DNA from: an uncultured Chlamydiae bacterium
Lineage (GTDB): Bacteria; Chlamydiota; Chlamydiia; Chlamydiales; SM23-39
Assembly: GCA_903909295.1 (NCBI GenBank)
Contig: CAIVVG010000134.1
Location: 1-7,267 of the forward strand
Reading direction: 5' to 3'
DNA length: 7,267 nucleotides
The notes beneath the pieces were generated by a model that did not search any database, was not told where the DNA came from, and saw only the letters and a list, made by a program, of their open reading frames with translations. Below are positions 1 through 6,637 of the stretch, one piece after another. Each line of letters opens with the position of its first letter. Position 1 is the first letter of the stretch. A program made the position numbers and the translations under genes.

Positions 1-587
1 ACCAGGTCGACGGAGTAGCGAAGGCCATTTTCAATGACTTCTACTTCTTCTACAGCCTCTCCATAAAGTACAGCGCGCACTTCCTGGAGCCCCTCTTTTT
101 TACGGAGGAAGGAGGTCGATTTTTCTAAAATGGTTTTGGGGCGAAGTTCTTGGACGAGTCGCTCCACAATCAGTGGCTTTATTCGTTCCATTCCGGGGTG
201 GGCGATTTGTACGACGAGCACCTCTCCGTATCCGTCGACGATGAGTCCGGGGAGCCCGTCCCCTTCCGCATTGATCCAGCGGATGGCATTGGTTTGGAGG
301 GGGTCGAACCAGCGGCGGCGTAAAGAGGCTGCGGCAGCAATCCGCGAAGTGAGGGCCTCTTCCAGAGTCTCTTCTCCGTAGGCGATCATGTGGCCGAGGA
401 TCGACCTTCCCTTACTGTTCAAAAGAGCGAGGCCGATTTTTTTCTTCGAGGAGCTAAGAACTGTCCCTAAATCGCCATCGGTAAAAGAGGGAGTAGAGGC
501 GACAGCGCCGGAGTAGATCCAATGGTGCTTTTGGAGGAGGGGTTTTTCTTTCCCCGGCTTTAAGCAAATGCTAATTTGAGTTTCGAT
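1..587 (-). CDS. rlmI: 23S rRNA m5C methyltransferase RlmI-like, 5' part only (runs off left edge)
   Basis: The minus-strand frame is open from about 620 to position 1 and reads as the N-terminal half of an RlmI/YccW-type class I SAM-dependent methyltransferase, which methylates a cytosine (C1962 in E. coli) of 23S rRNA. Seen: a PUA-type start with LKPGKEKPLLQKHHWIYSGA, then NSKGRSILGHMIAYG, then the family-typical WINAEGDGLPGLIVDGYGE and, just before the edge, VIENGLRYSVDLV. The SAM-binding and catalytic-cysteine parts lie outside the window. The start is odd: between the in-frame TGA (near 620) and the conserved LKPGKEK there is no ATG, GTG or TTG. ATC at 587-585 is eight bases after an AAGGA (600-596) and sits where family members begin, so I use it provisionally. 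The first in-frame ATG (389-387) would delete most of the PUA domain. The gene overlaps the rimO 3' end by about 28 bp, suggesting translational coupling. Product call is fairly sure; the start is not. Confidence 0.8.
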   Translation of the reverse strand, partial: METQISICLKPGKEKPLLQKHHWIYSGAVASTPSFTDGDLGTVLSSSKKKIGLALLNSKGRSILGHMIAYGEETLEEALTSRIAAAASLRRRWFDPLQTNAIRWINAEGDGLPGLIVDGYGEVLVVQIAHPGMERIKPLIVERLVQELRPKTILEKSTSFLRKKEGLQEVRAVLYGEAVEEVEVIENGLRYSVDL

Positions 588-1945
588 GACGATTTTCCTT
601 GTGAGACAACGCGGCCAATGAGGTCATAGCCTGCGATATCGGTGATTTCCACTTCATAGAGTTTGCCAAATGCGGTCACTTTGCGCCCGTCATTGATGAT
701 GATCTGTCCATCGATCTCTGGGCACTGTCCTTGGCTTCTGGCGCGCAGGAGCAACTCAGAGTCGGGGTGGTACCCTTCTACGATGGCCTGCATTTTGCGG
801 CCGATGTATTTTTGATTTCTTTGGGCTGTGAGCTCCGCTTGTGTTTGAGCGAGGAGCTCAAATCGCTTCTGCTTCACTTCAGCGGAAATCTGGTTGGGCA
901 GTCTTGCCGCATAGGCCTCTTTTTCGAGCGAGAACTGGAAAATGCCAACGTTGTCGAGAGGCACGTCTCGAACGAAGTCGAGGAGCGCTTGAAAATGCTC
1001 TTCCGTCTCTCCGGGAAATCCAACCATCAAACTGGTGCGAATGACGACATTGGGCACCTCTGCTCGAAGACGAGTCAAGATGTCTAAAATCTGCTCTCTG
1101 GAAGTCGTCCGGTGCATCGCCTTGAGCATGTCGTTGTGGATGTGCTGGATCGGCATGTCGAGGTAGGGGCAAATGCGTGGATCGCTCTTCATGAGGGCAA
1201 TCAGCTCTTCGTCGATCTCGTCGGGATAGAGGTAGAGGAGGCGGAGCCAAAAGTTCTGTTTTACTTGGAGCATTTCCCGGATCAAGGCGGCTAAGGCCCC
1301 TTTCTCTTTTCGGTCCTTGCCAAAGTCGCCGAGGTCCTGCGCGATCAAGATCACCTCGAAGACGCCTTGCGACAAGAGGGCGTTGAACTCTTTCAAAACC
1401 CGCTCTTGTGTTTTGCTCTTGAGAGGCCCTTTGATGTTCGGGATAATGCAGAAGGCGCAACGCTTTTTGCATCCTTCTGCGATTTTTAAATAGGCGTAGT
1501 GTTTCGGTGTCGAGAGGGTTCGCGGTACTTCGCCCCATTCTAAATAGCTGCGGGCGGAGGTAACGGCTTCTCCTTGCGCTCCGGATCGAACGGCGTCCAA
1601 GACTTTTTCCACATCGCCCGATCCGAGCAAGTAGTGAATCTGGGGGTAGTGCTCTTTGAGGAGGTCGCTGTGTTTTTGCACCATGCAGCCGGCGACGATC
1701 ACCTTGGCGTCTTGTTTCTTAACCGCAAAAAGCTCGCCGATGGTAGCTAACCCCTCTTGGCGGGATGCCTCGAGAAAGCCGCAGGTATTGACGACGAGGA
1801 AGTCGGCTTCTTCAGGTTGAGAAGTGATCTGGTAGCCCGCGCGGAGCAAAATACCGATCATGACCTCGCTGTCGACGAGGTTACGCGCACAGCCGAGGCT
1901 GGTGAAGTGGAACGAGTTCTTGGAGTCTGGGATAGGGCTTATCAT
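560..1945 (-). CDS. rimO: Ribosomal protein S12 methylthiotransferase RimO
   Basis: A radical-SAM Fe-S enzyme of 461 residues, the usual family length. RimO adds a methylthio group to the conserved aspartate of ribosomal protein S12 (Asp88/89). The N-terminal methylthiotransferase (UPF0004) domain carries cluster cysteines C19, C55 and C87 in SLGCARNLVDSE, NTCGF and VAGC. SLGC-x-x-N-x-VDSE is the RimO signature, as opposed to MiaB. The radical-SAM CxxxCxxC motif is at 159-166 (EGCKKRCAFCIIP). A TRAM domain follows from about residue 375 to 450. The open frame extends upstream to 2164, but that extension is antisense to oppB and has no family counterpart; ATG 1945-1943 gives the expected start. 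No Shine-Dalgarno precedes it, and a strong -10 lies just upstream, so the message may be leaderless. rlmI follows with overlap, so the pair probably forms a small ribosome-modification operon. Confidence 0.95.
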   Translation of the reverse strand: MISPIPDSKNSFHFTSLGCARNLVDSEVMIGILLRAGYQITSQPEEADFLVVNTCGFLEASRQEGLATIGELFAVKKQDAKVIVAGCMVQKHSDLLKEHYPQIHYLLGSGDVEKVLDAVRSGAQGEAVTSARSYLEWGEVPRTLSTPKHYAYLKIAEGCKKRCAFCIIPNIKGPLKSKTQERVLKEFNALLSQGVFEVILIAQDLGDFGKDRKEKGALAALIREMLQVKQNFWLRLLYLYPDEIDEELIALMKSDPRICPYLDMPIQHIHNDMLKAMHRTTSREQILDILTRLRAEVPNVVIRTSLMVGFPGETEEHFQALLDFVRDVPLDNVGIFQFSLEKEAYAARLPNQISAEVKQKRFELLAQTQAELTAQRNQKYIGRKMQAIVEGYHPDSELLLRARSQGQCPEIDGQIIINDGRKVTAFGKLYEVEITDIAGYDLIGRVVSQGKSSSKLKLAFA

Positions 1946-1954
1946 GCGAGAAGA

Positions 1955-1983
1955 ATTATACTTTGTGCTATCATACAAGGCAA
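1955..1983 (-). promoter_or_regulatory. Predicted sigma70-type promoter of rimO
   Basis: On the minus strand a perfect TATAAT (1960-1955) is preceded, with exactly 17 bases between, by TTGCCT (1983-1978), a 4/6 match to TTGACA. The -10 ends 9 bases before the rimO ATG, so the transcription start would fall at about 1948-1945, giving no or almost no leader. The -35 box overlaps the plus-strand purine tract that includes the oppB ribosome-binding site. The prediction is from sequence alone. Confidence 0.6.
1957..1962 (+). promoter_or_regulatory. Possible -10 box for the opp operon (weak)
   Basis: TATACT on the plus strand is the best -10-like hexamer before oppB. It would start transcription near 1969 and leave a leader of about 25 bases containing AAGGA (1983-1987) before ATG 1994. 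No convincing -35 is found 15-19 bases upstream. The hexamer shares 1957-1960 with the TATAAT of rimO on the other strand, so the two promoters would be mutually exclusive if both are real. Confidence 0.3.
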
Positions 1984-1993
1984 AGGAAAAGAA

Positions 1994-2932
1994 ATGGCCG
2001 CTTATCTTTTGAGAAAAGGGGGGATCCTCCTCATATCGCTCTGGTGCATTATTACTGGGACCTTTTTTCTCATGCATGCCATCCCCGGCGACCCCTTCAT
2101 TGGGGATCGGGTCATCCCAGAAGAGGCTCTCCGCGCCCTTCACGCCTATTACGGCCTCGATCAACCCCTCTGGATTCAGTATATAAATTATTTGAAAGGA
2201 CTCTGTTCAGGCAATTTAGGCCCCTCGATCGTCTATCAAGGGCGCTCTGTCAACCAGTTCATCACAGAGGGGTTCCCCGTCTCCTTGCTCCTCGGGTTTC
2301 AAGCCCTTTGCATTGCGATTCCCACCGGGATTTTTCTCGGCACTTGGGCCGCCCTGAAAAAAAATCTATGGCAGGATACTTTTTGTATGGTTGTTTCCAC
2401 CATTGGGATCTCGGTCCCCAATTTTGTTCTGTCATGCTTTCTCCAGTTTGTTTTTTCGGTCAAGCTCCACATTCTCCCGGTCGCTCGCTGGGGGTCGGTA
2501 GAACATATGATTTTGCCGATGATCGCCCTGGCCGCCCTCCCCACCGCTTTCATCGCTCGCCTGACCCGCTCCAACATGATCGGGGTGATGCAGCAAGACT
2601 ATATTCGGAGCGTCCGAGCTAAGGGACTCCCCCTCTTCCGCATTGCCATTCGACACGGGCTCAGAAATGCCCTCCTCCCCGTCATCGGTTACCTTGGCCC
2701 CCTAGTCAGCCACATCCTGACCGGCAGTTTCATGGTGGAAAAAATCTTTGCGATCCCCGGCCTCGGCCAGTGGATGATCCACAGTATCAATGGGAGGGAT
2801 TACCCGATGATTTTGGGGCTCACCGTTTTTTTTAGCACGCTCCTTATTTTGAGCACATTTGCGGTCGATTTGCTCTATGCTCTGTTAGATCCGAGGATCC
2901 GACTGGCGGGGAGGAGCGCTGTGCATGGATAG
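1994..2932 (+). CDS. oppB: Oligopeptide/dipeptide ABC transporter permease OppB
   Basis: Inner-membrane permease of 312 residues (family about 306-340), one half of the channel of an oligopeptide/dipeptide importer, pairing with OppC. Seen: an N-terminal membrane segment (about 9-29) ending in the family motif AIPGDPF, a periplasmic stretch with YYGLDQPLWIQY, several hydrophobic segments, and the cytoplasmic EAA loop at about 202-229 (DYIRSVRAKGL ... RHGLRNALLPV) that docks onto the ATPases. The C-terminal IPGLGQ and LLYALLDPRIRL are also typical. The start at ATG 1994 has AAGGA (1983-1987) 6 bases ahead. The frame continues upstream to 1757, but that stretch is antisense to rimO. It is the first gene of the operon. 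A 149-bp gap holding a palindromic repeat separates it from oppC. The transported peptide class cannot be read from the permease; Opp versus Dpp naming is by convention. Confidence 0.93.
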   Translation: MAAYLLRKGGILLISLWCIITGTFFLMHAIPGDPFIGDRVIPEEALRALHAYYGLDQPLWIQYINYLKGLCSGNLGPSIVYQGRSVNQFITEGFPVSLLLGFQALCIAIPTGIFLGTWAALKKNLWQDTFCMVVSTIGISVPNFVLSCFLQFVFSVKLHILPVARWGSVEHMILPMIALAALPTAFIARLTRSNMIGVMQQDYIRSVRAKGLPLFRIAIRHGLRNALLPVIGYLGPLVSHILTGSFMVEKIFAIPGLGQWMIHSINGRDYPMILGLTVFFSTLLILSTFAVDLLYALLDPRIRLAGRSAVHG

Positions 2933-2934
2933 GC

Positions 2935-3062
2935 GGAGAAACGAACCACAGAGGCACAGACCTACGACCCGGCAAAGGGCTTATGCCCTTTGCAAACCCT
3001 TACAGAGTCCCCATCTCTGTGCTACCTCCTCTTCCTCTGTGTCTCTGTGGTTAATTTTCTCC
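2935..3062. repeat. 128-bp palindromic element between oppB and oppC with nested hairpins
   Basis: The outer arms are inverted copies of each other: 2935-2960 and 3036-3062 both read GGAGAAA ... AACCACAGAG(G/A)CACAGA when aligned, with one substitution in the 17-base core and a few differences plus one gap between core and GGAGAAA. Inside are two further hairpins: a perfect 9-bp stem GCAAAGGGC/GCCCTTTGC (2972-2980, 2985-2993, loop TTAT) and a 6-bp stem ACAGAG/CTCTGT (3002-3007, 3015-3020). No coding potential is seen. The oppC ribosome-binding site AAAGGAG (3067-3073) lies immediately outside the right arm. The form fits a dispersed non-autonomous or REP/MITE-like repeat, or an RNA stem in the operon transcript. 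No T-tract follows the inner stem, so it is not a standard terminator. Confidence 0.8.
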
Positions 3063-3081
3063 CCCGAAAGGAGAGCCTCTC

Positions 3082-3915
3082 ATGGATAACGCCTGGACCC
3101 GCATCATCCAAAACCCGAAGGGGCTGATCGCCCTCAGCATGCTGGGGTTCCTCCTCTTTTTAGCCCTCATCGGACCCCACTGCTCCCCTTATTCCTATTC
3201 CGATATTCACCTGGAGCTCAAAAACCACCCTCCTTGTTCTCAATTTTGGTTTGGGACGGATGAATTGGGGCGAGACCTCTTTAGCCGCGTCTGGTGGGGA
3301 GCGAGGATTTCCCTCTTTATCGGGATCACCGCGGCGCTGATCGATGGAGGCATCGGCGTGATTTATGGCGCCACAGCGGCCTATTTTGGCGGGAAGACGG
3401 AAGAATTGATGATGCGTTTTTGCGATGTGCTCCACGCAATCCCCTATCTGCTCGTCGTGATTTTGCTCACAGTCATCCGCGGCACTGGGATTTTTACTAT
3501 TCTGATTGCGATGACCCTCACCGGCTGGATCAATATGGCCCGCATTGTCCGCGGACAAATCCTCCAGATCCAACAAGCCGAGTTCGTCGCGGCAGCCAAG
3601 ACGATGGGAGCCTCCCCCTTCCGCATTTTGTTTCGACATCTCATCCCCAATGCAATGGGTCCTATTATTGCGACCATGACCTTGACTGTTCCCACCGCGA
3701 TTTTTACAGAGGCTTTCTTGAGTTTTCTAGGCCTCGGAGTTCAGGCCCCCACAGCGAGCTGGGGCGTGATGGTCAGCGACGGCGTCAGCGCCATGCGCTA
3801 CTATCCGTGGAGACTCCTTTTTCCAGCGAGTCTGATCACTTGGACCATGTTTTCATTCAACCTGCTCGGCAGCGCTCTCCAAAGTGTCCTCGACCCCCGA
3901 AGGGAGGAGACATGA
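3082..3915 (+). CDS. oppC: Oligopeptide/dipeptide ABC transporter permease OppC
   Basis: Second inner-membrane permease of the importer, 277 residues; slightly short because the cytoplasmic N-terminal tail is brief. Seen in order: WTRIIQNPKGLIAL leading into membrane segment 1 (about 15-31), the family hallmark FGTDELGRDLFSRV (57-70), RISLFIGITAAL starting segment 2, DVLHAIPYLL (115-124), then the EAA coupling loop at about 167-190 (EFVAAAKTMGASPFRILFRH) and FLGLGVQAPTASWG near the C-terminus, ending in LDPRRE. ATG 3082 has AAAGGAG (3067-3073) with 8 bases spacing. The stop overlaps the oppD start as ATGA, so translation of oppC and oppD is probably coupled. Confidence 0.93.
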   Translation: MDNAWTRIIQNPKGLIALSMLGFLLFLALIGPHCSPYSYSDIHLELKNHPPCSQFWFGTDELGRDLFSRVWWGARISLFIGITAALIDGGIGVIYGATAAYFGGKTEELMMRFCDVLHAIPYLLVVILLTVIRGTGIFTILIAMTLTGWINMARIVRGQILQIQQAEFVAAAKTMGASPFRILFRHLIPNAMGPIIATMTLTVPTAIFTEAFLSFLGLGVQAPTASWGVMVSDGVSAMRYYPWRLLFPASLITWTMFSFNLLGSALQSVLDPRREET

Positions 3916-4691
3916 CCCTCTTAAAAGTGGAAGACTTATCTATCGCATTCGGCAAAGTCAAAGCAGTCCAGAGCATTCGCTTTCACATCGAAGCGGGAGA
4001 GAGCGTCGGCATCGTCGGCGAATCGGGATCGGGCAAAACAGCGACCATCCACGCTCTCACAGGTTTGAGTGAATCTACCGCGATTTCTGGCAGAGCCCTT
4101 TTTGAAGGAGAAGATCTGTTGAGTAAAACGGAAAAAGAGCTCCAAAAGATCCGAGGCAAGAAAATTGGCCTGATGTTCCAAGACCCGATGACCTCGCTCA
4201 ATCCCACCATGAAGATCGGCGATCAAATTGCAGAAGGGCCTTTGTACCATAGCTTGATCTCTAAAAAGGAAGCTAGGGCAGAAGCGATCCAATGGCTCCG
4301 CCTCGTCGGCGTCCCCGATGCCGCCATGAGAATCGATCAATATCCGATCCAACTGAGCGGAGGGACCCGCCAAAGAGTCACCCTCGCGATTGCCGCCGCC
4401 TGCCACCCCTCCCTTCTCATCGCCGATGAACCGACGACCGCGCTCGACGTGACCGTCCAAGCGCAAATCCTCGACCTCCTCAAACAAATGCAAGAGCGCC
4501 TCATGATGAGCCTCCTCATCATTACCCACGATATCAGCGTCGTCTCCCACCTCTGCGACCGAGTCATCGTGATGCACGCCGGAAGAATCGTCGAACAAGG
4601 ACTTGTCAGCGAAGTGCTCACCTCCCCCCGCCACCCCTACACCCAAATGCTCCTCTCCGCCCGCAAACAATTCCGTGGAGCATTGGTATGA
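3912..4691 (+). CDS. oppD: Oligopeptide ABC transporter ATP-binding protein OppD, short form
   Basis: Cytoplasmic ATPase subunit of 259 residues that energises the OppBC channel. Complete nucleotide-binding domain: Walker A GESGSGKT (36-43), Q-loop FQDPMTSLNP with Q90, signature LSGGTRQRV (148-156; the usual M/Q after SGG is T), Walker B LLIADEP with catalytic E173, D-loop ALD (177-179), and H-loop H206 in IITHD. It reaches HPYTQMLLSA and stops. OppD and DppD proteins usually run 320-340 residues, with a Cys-rich oligopeptide C-terminal domain, which is absent here; NikD-type ATPases are naturally this short. The start ATG overlaps the oppC stop by 4 bp. The frame stays open upstream through oppC in another frame, which is a shadow. 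The stop is 18 bp before an inverted-repeat element, so loss of the tail by insertion is possible, though no remnant of it is recognisable downstream. Confidence 0.9.
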   Translation: MTLLKVEDLSIAFGKVKAVQSIRFHIEAGESVGIVGESGSGKTATIHALTGLSESTAISGRALFEGEDLLSKTEKELQKIRGKKIGLMFQDPMTSLNPTMKIGDQIAEGPLYHSLISKKEARAEAIQWLRLVGVPDAAMRIDQYPIQLSGGTRQRVTLAIAAACHPSLLIADEPTTALDVTVQAQILDLLKQMQERLMMSLLIITHDISVVSHLCDRVIVMHAGRIVEQGLVSEVLTSPRHPYTQMLLSARKQFRGALV

Positions 4692-4709
4692 GAGATTTAA
4701 GCAAGAATC

Positions 4710-4782
4710 AACGATATAACGATATCAGGATCGCCGCTTTGCGGCGATGGATTATTTTTATCGTTATATCGTTATATCGTTT
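4710..4782. repeat. Palindromic element between oppD and oppF with 8-bp periodic arms and central hairpin
   Basis: The left arm AACGATATAACGATA (4710-4724) is a perfect 15-base reverse complement of TATCGTTATATCGTT at 4759-4773; the right arm continues the 8-bp period (TATCGTTA) to 4781, nearly three units. Between them is a perfect 8-bp hairpin, ATCGCCGC (4730-4737) and GCGGCGAT (4741-4748) with loop TTT, followed by a T-rich stretch (GGATTATTTTTA). The element has the same plan as the one at 2935-3062 but different arm sequence. It could be a dispersed repeat, or act in RNA as a stabilising or attenuating stem between oppD and oppF. Terminator strength is doubtful because the T-run is interrupted. 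The rest of the gap to oppF (4783-4833) shows only the oppF ribosome-binding site. Confidence 0.8.
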
Positions 4783-4833
4783 TTCCTGTCACACACTGAG
4801 TACCGTCCATTCTTCGCTGGAGGCAAAGGCCAT

Positions 4834-5751
4834 ATGAGTCCCCTTCTTCAGGTCAAAAACCTCTCCAAAACCTACTGGGTCCAAAGGCGCTCTCTCACAG
4901 CCCTCTGCGATATCAACTTCTCCATTGTGCGAGGGGAAACCTGGGGCCTCGTAGGAGAATCGGGCTGCGGAAAATCGACCCTCGCGCGCATCCTCATCGG
5001 GCTGACCCCTCCTACACAAGGAGAGCTCCTCTTAGACGGAACCCTCCTCCCCAAGCGAAGAGATTTAAGCATGATCCGCAAAATGCAAATGGTCTTCCAA
5101 GACCCCTACGGCTCCCTCAACCCCCGCATGTCGATCCGAGAAATCATCCAAGAACCGGCTCTCATCCACAGACGAACTATCGATATCAACCAATTGCTCC
5201 AGCAAGTGAACCTCCCCACCACCATCCAAGAGCGGTACCCCCACCAATTTAGCGGCGGACAAAGACAGCGCATCGCCATTGCCCGCGCCCTCAGCCTACA
5301 ACCCGACCTCCTCATCTGCGACGAGTCCCTTTCCGCCCTCGACGCCTCCATCCAAGCCCAGATCGCCGCCCTCCTCATCCGCCTCCAAAAAGAACTCGGC
5401 CTCACCTACCTCTTCATCTCCCACGATTTAGAAATGGTCAGACACATCTCCTCCCAAGTCGCCGTCATGTATTTGGGCCACTTTGTCGAAGCCGGCCCCA
5501 CAGAGCTCCTCTTCAACACCCCCCTCCACCCCTACACCCAAAACCTCCTGGCTTCCGCGCCTTTGATTGACCCCATCGCAGAAAAGCAGCGCACCAACGT
5601 CGCCCTTCCCGGCGAGCCCCCCTCTCCCCTCGACCCTCCCAAAGGCTGCCCCTTCTCCACCCGCTGCCCCAAGGCCATGGCCCATTGCCACACAACCCCT
5701 CCCGCCCTCAAAATCGTAGACGGCAGACAAGTCGCCTGTCATTTGTATTAG
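4834..5751 (+). CDS. oppF: Oligopeptide ABC transporter ATP-binding protein OppF
   Basis: Second cytoplasmic ATPase of the importer, 305 residues. Seen: Walker A GESGCGKS (41-48), Q-loop FQDPYGSLNPRMS with Q89, signature FSGGQRQRIAIARAL (from 139), Walker B LLICDES with E164 (S where P is usual after DE), ALD at 168-170, and H197 in FISHD. After HPYTQNLL (232-239) comes the oligopeptide-transporter C-terminal domain with cysteines C272, C278, C285 and C302 in the CX5CX6CX16C pattern that binds an Fe-S cluster in related Opp/Dpp ATPases. ATG 4834 is preceded by GGAGG (4819-4823), 10 bases away. The alternative ATG at 4747 would translate through the inverted repeat and adds no family sequence, so I reject it. 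It ends the operon, overlapping the convergent gene's stop by 4 bp; no terminator hairpin is visible there. Confidence 0.93.
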   Translation: MSPLLQVKNLSKTYWVQRRSLTALCDINFSIVRGETWGLVGESGCGKSTLARILIGLTPPTQGELLLDGTLLPKRRDLSMIRKMQMVFQDPYGSLNPRMSIREIIQEPALIHRRTIDINQLLQQVNLPTTIQERYPHQFSGGQRQRIAIARALSLQPDLLICDESLSALDASIQAQIAALLIRLQKELGLTYLFISHDLEMVRHISSQVAVMYLGHFVEAGPTELLFNTPLHPYTQNLLASAPLIDPIAEKQRTNVALPGEPPSPLDPPKGCPFSTRCPKAMAHCHTTPPALKIVDGRQVACHLY

Positions 5752-6572
5752 GATAGGTGTCTGTTCTTCTCATGCCACTGTTCTTCATCGCGTAGATATC
5801 TAGAATACCTTAAATCCCTTATCCGAAGGATCTTTTCGTAGAGTGGCTTATAAGCTTCTATCACCAATGAATGCCTTGTTAGTTCTTGTTCAAGCATATA
5901 CACAGGGGCTCCAGATTGCCCTCGGATCACTTGACCCTGTACTGCCTCAAACTCTCGGCGAAGACTCTCATTATATCGCAAAAAACCGTCGCTCTTGGAG
6001 ATCAGATTTTTTATGATAATGGATACATCCCGTTCGCTGAAATTCTCTTTGGCGAAGTTAGTTAAAGTCGTCACTAAAGCGGGAGTTCTTTGGATCTTCT
6101 CTTGAAGGGAAACCCGAAGGACGTCCATCCACGAAAAAGAAGTCCTCCCATCCTCCCAGTATCGTTCATCATACATGACGAATAATGCATGACCAATTTG
6201 CTCCGAATAGTACTCAATCATGGAATGTCTTACAAGGCAAGTGATCGAGCCCATCTCTCTTAGTTTATCAAATATCGACCTTATTTCATTTGAGATAAAA
6301 AACCCTTTCCAGCTATGGCATAGAACATAACTCCGTTCGATCGATGGAGCCAATTGCAAAAACTTGAGAAATTCTTCATCCTCTGACAAACGGAGCGCTT
6401 CTCCCGGATTTGTCTTAAGAGCCAGTGTCAGAGTATCCACTACCCGTCCCAGATCTTGTAAAAATAAGGAAGTCTGTTTCTTCCAAAGTGCAGAATTTTC
6501 TGGCTCGGCGCTGTTGTAGAACATCGCCAACTGTTTATTGAGTTGCCGTACACATTGAACAGACTCAGACAA
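5748..6572 (-). CDS. Unrecognised helical protein; probably the C-terminal part of a frameshifted gene
   Basis: 274 codons if started at TTG 6572. I do not recognise a family. The translation is rich in predicted helix and charge, without signal peptide, membrane segment or cysteine cluster. Landmarks are LFLQDLGRVVDTLTLAL near residue 36, YVLCHSWKGFF near 81, ERDVSIIIKNLISKSDGF in the middle and a very basic/acidic tail (LRYSRYLRDEEQWHEKN). The TTG has no Shine-Dalgarno in range (GAGGAG at 6599-6594 is 21 bases off). The same frame stays open upstream to 6689 with an Ala/Pro-rich stretch (IATLAPAASAPPLVALKEE) that matches the character of the frame ending at 6638. I therefore infer it is the downstream part of one gene with the 6638-7096 frame. 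It is clearly AT-richer than the opp genes (20 of 60 bases G+C at 6241-6300 versus 35 of 60 at 4441-4500), suggesting a separate origin. Its stop overlaps that of oppF, convergently. Confidence 0.65.
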   Translation of the reverse strand: MSESVQCVRQLNKQLAMFYNSAEPENSALWKKQTSLFLQDLGRVVDTLTLALKTNPGEALRLSEDEEFLKFLQLAPSIERSYVLCHSWKGFFISNEIRSIFDKLREMGSITCLVRHSMIEYYSEQIGHALFVMYDERYWEDGRTSFSWMDVLRVSLQEKIQRTPALVTTLTNFAKENFSERDVSIIIKNLISKSDGFLRYNESLRREFEAVQGQVIRGQSGAPVYMLEQELTRHSLVIEAYKPLYEKILRIRDLRYSRYLRDEEQWHEKNRHLS

Positions 6573-6637
6573 GACGCGCGAGGGATCTTTACGCTCCTCT
6601 TTCAGAGCAACAAGAGGTGGCGCGGATGCTGCTGGAG

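Noticed and set aside
130..381. Plus-strand small gene opposite rlmI
   Set aside because: The minus strand encodes a clearly recognisable RlmI sequence through the whole stretch.
1757..1993. N-terminal extension of oppB
   Set aside because: It is antisense to rimO and carries no permease features; ATG 1994 has a good ribosome-binding site and family-typical start.
1946..2164. N-terminal extension of rimO
   Set aside because: The open frame continues but is antisense to oppB, has no RimO-like sequence, and would make the protein about 70 residues too long.
3294..3911. Long upstream extension of the oppD frame through oppC
   Set aside because: An out-of-frame shadow of oppC, rich in His/Arg/Asp; oppD begins at the ATGA overlap.
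4730..4760. Rho-independent terminator after oppD
   Set aside because: There is a perfect hairpin, but the following T-run is interrupted by GGA and A, and oppF follows in the same operon; it is better explained as the centre of the palindromic element.
4747..4833. Alternative oppF start in the palindromic element
   Set aside because: The extra residues derive from the repeat and match no family; GGAGG sits before ATG 4834.
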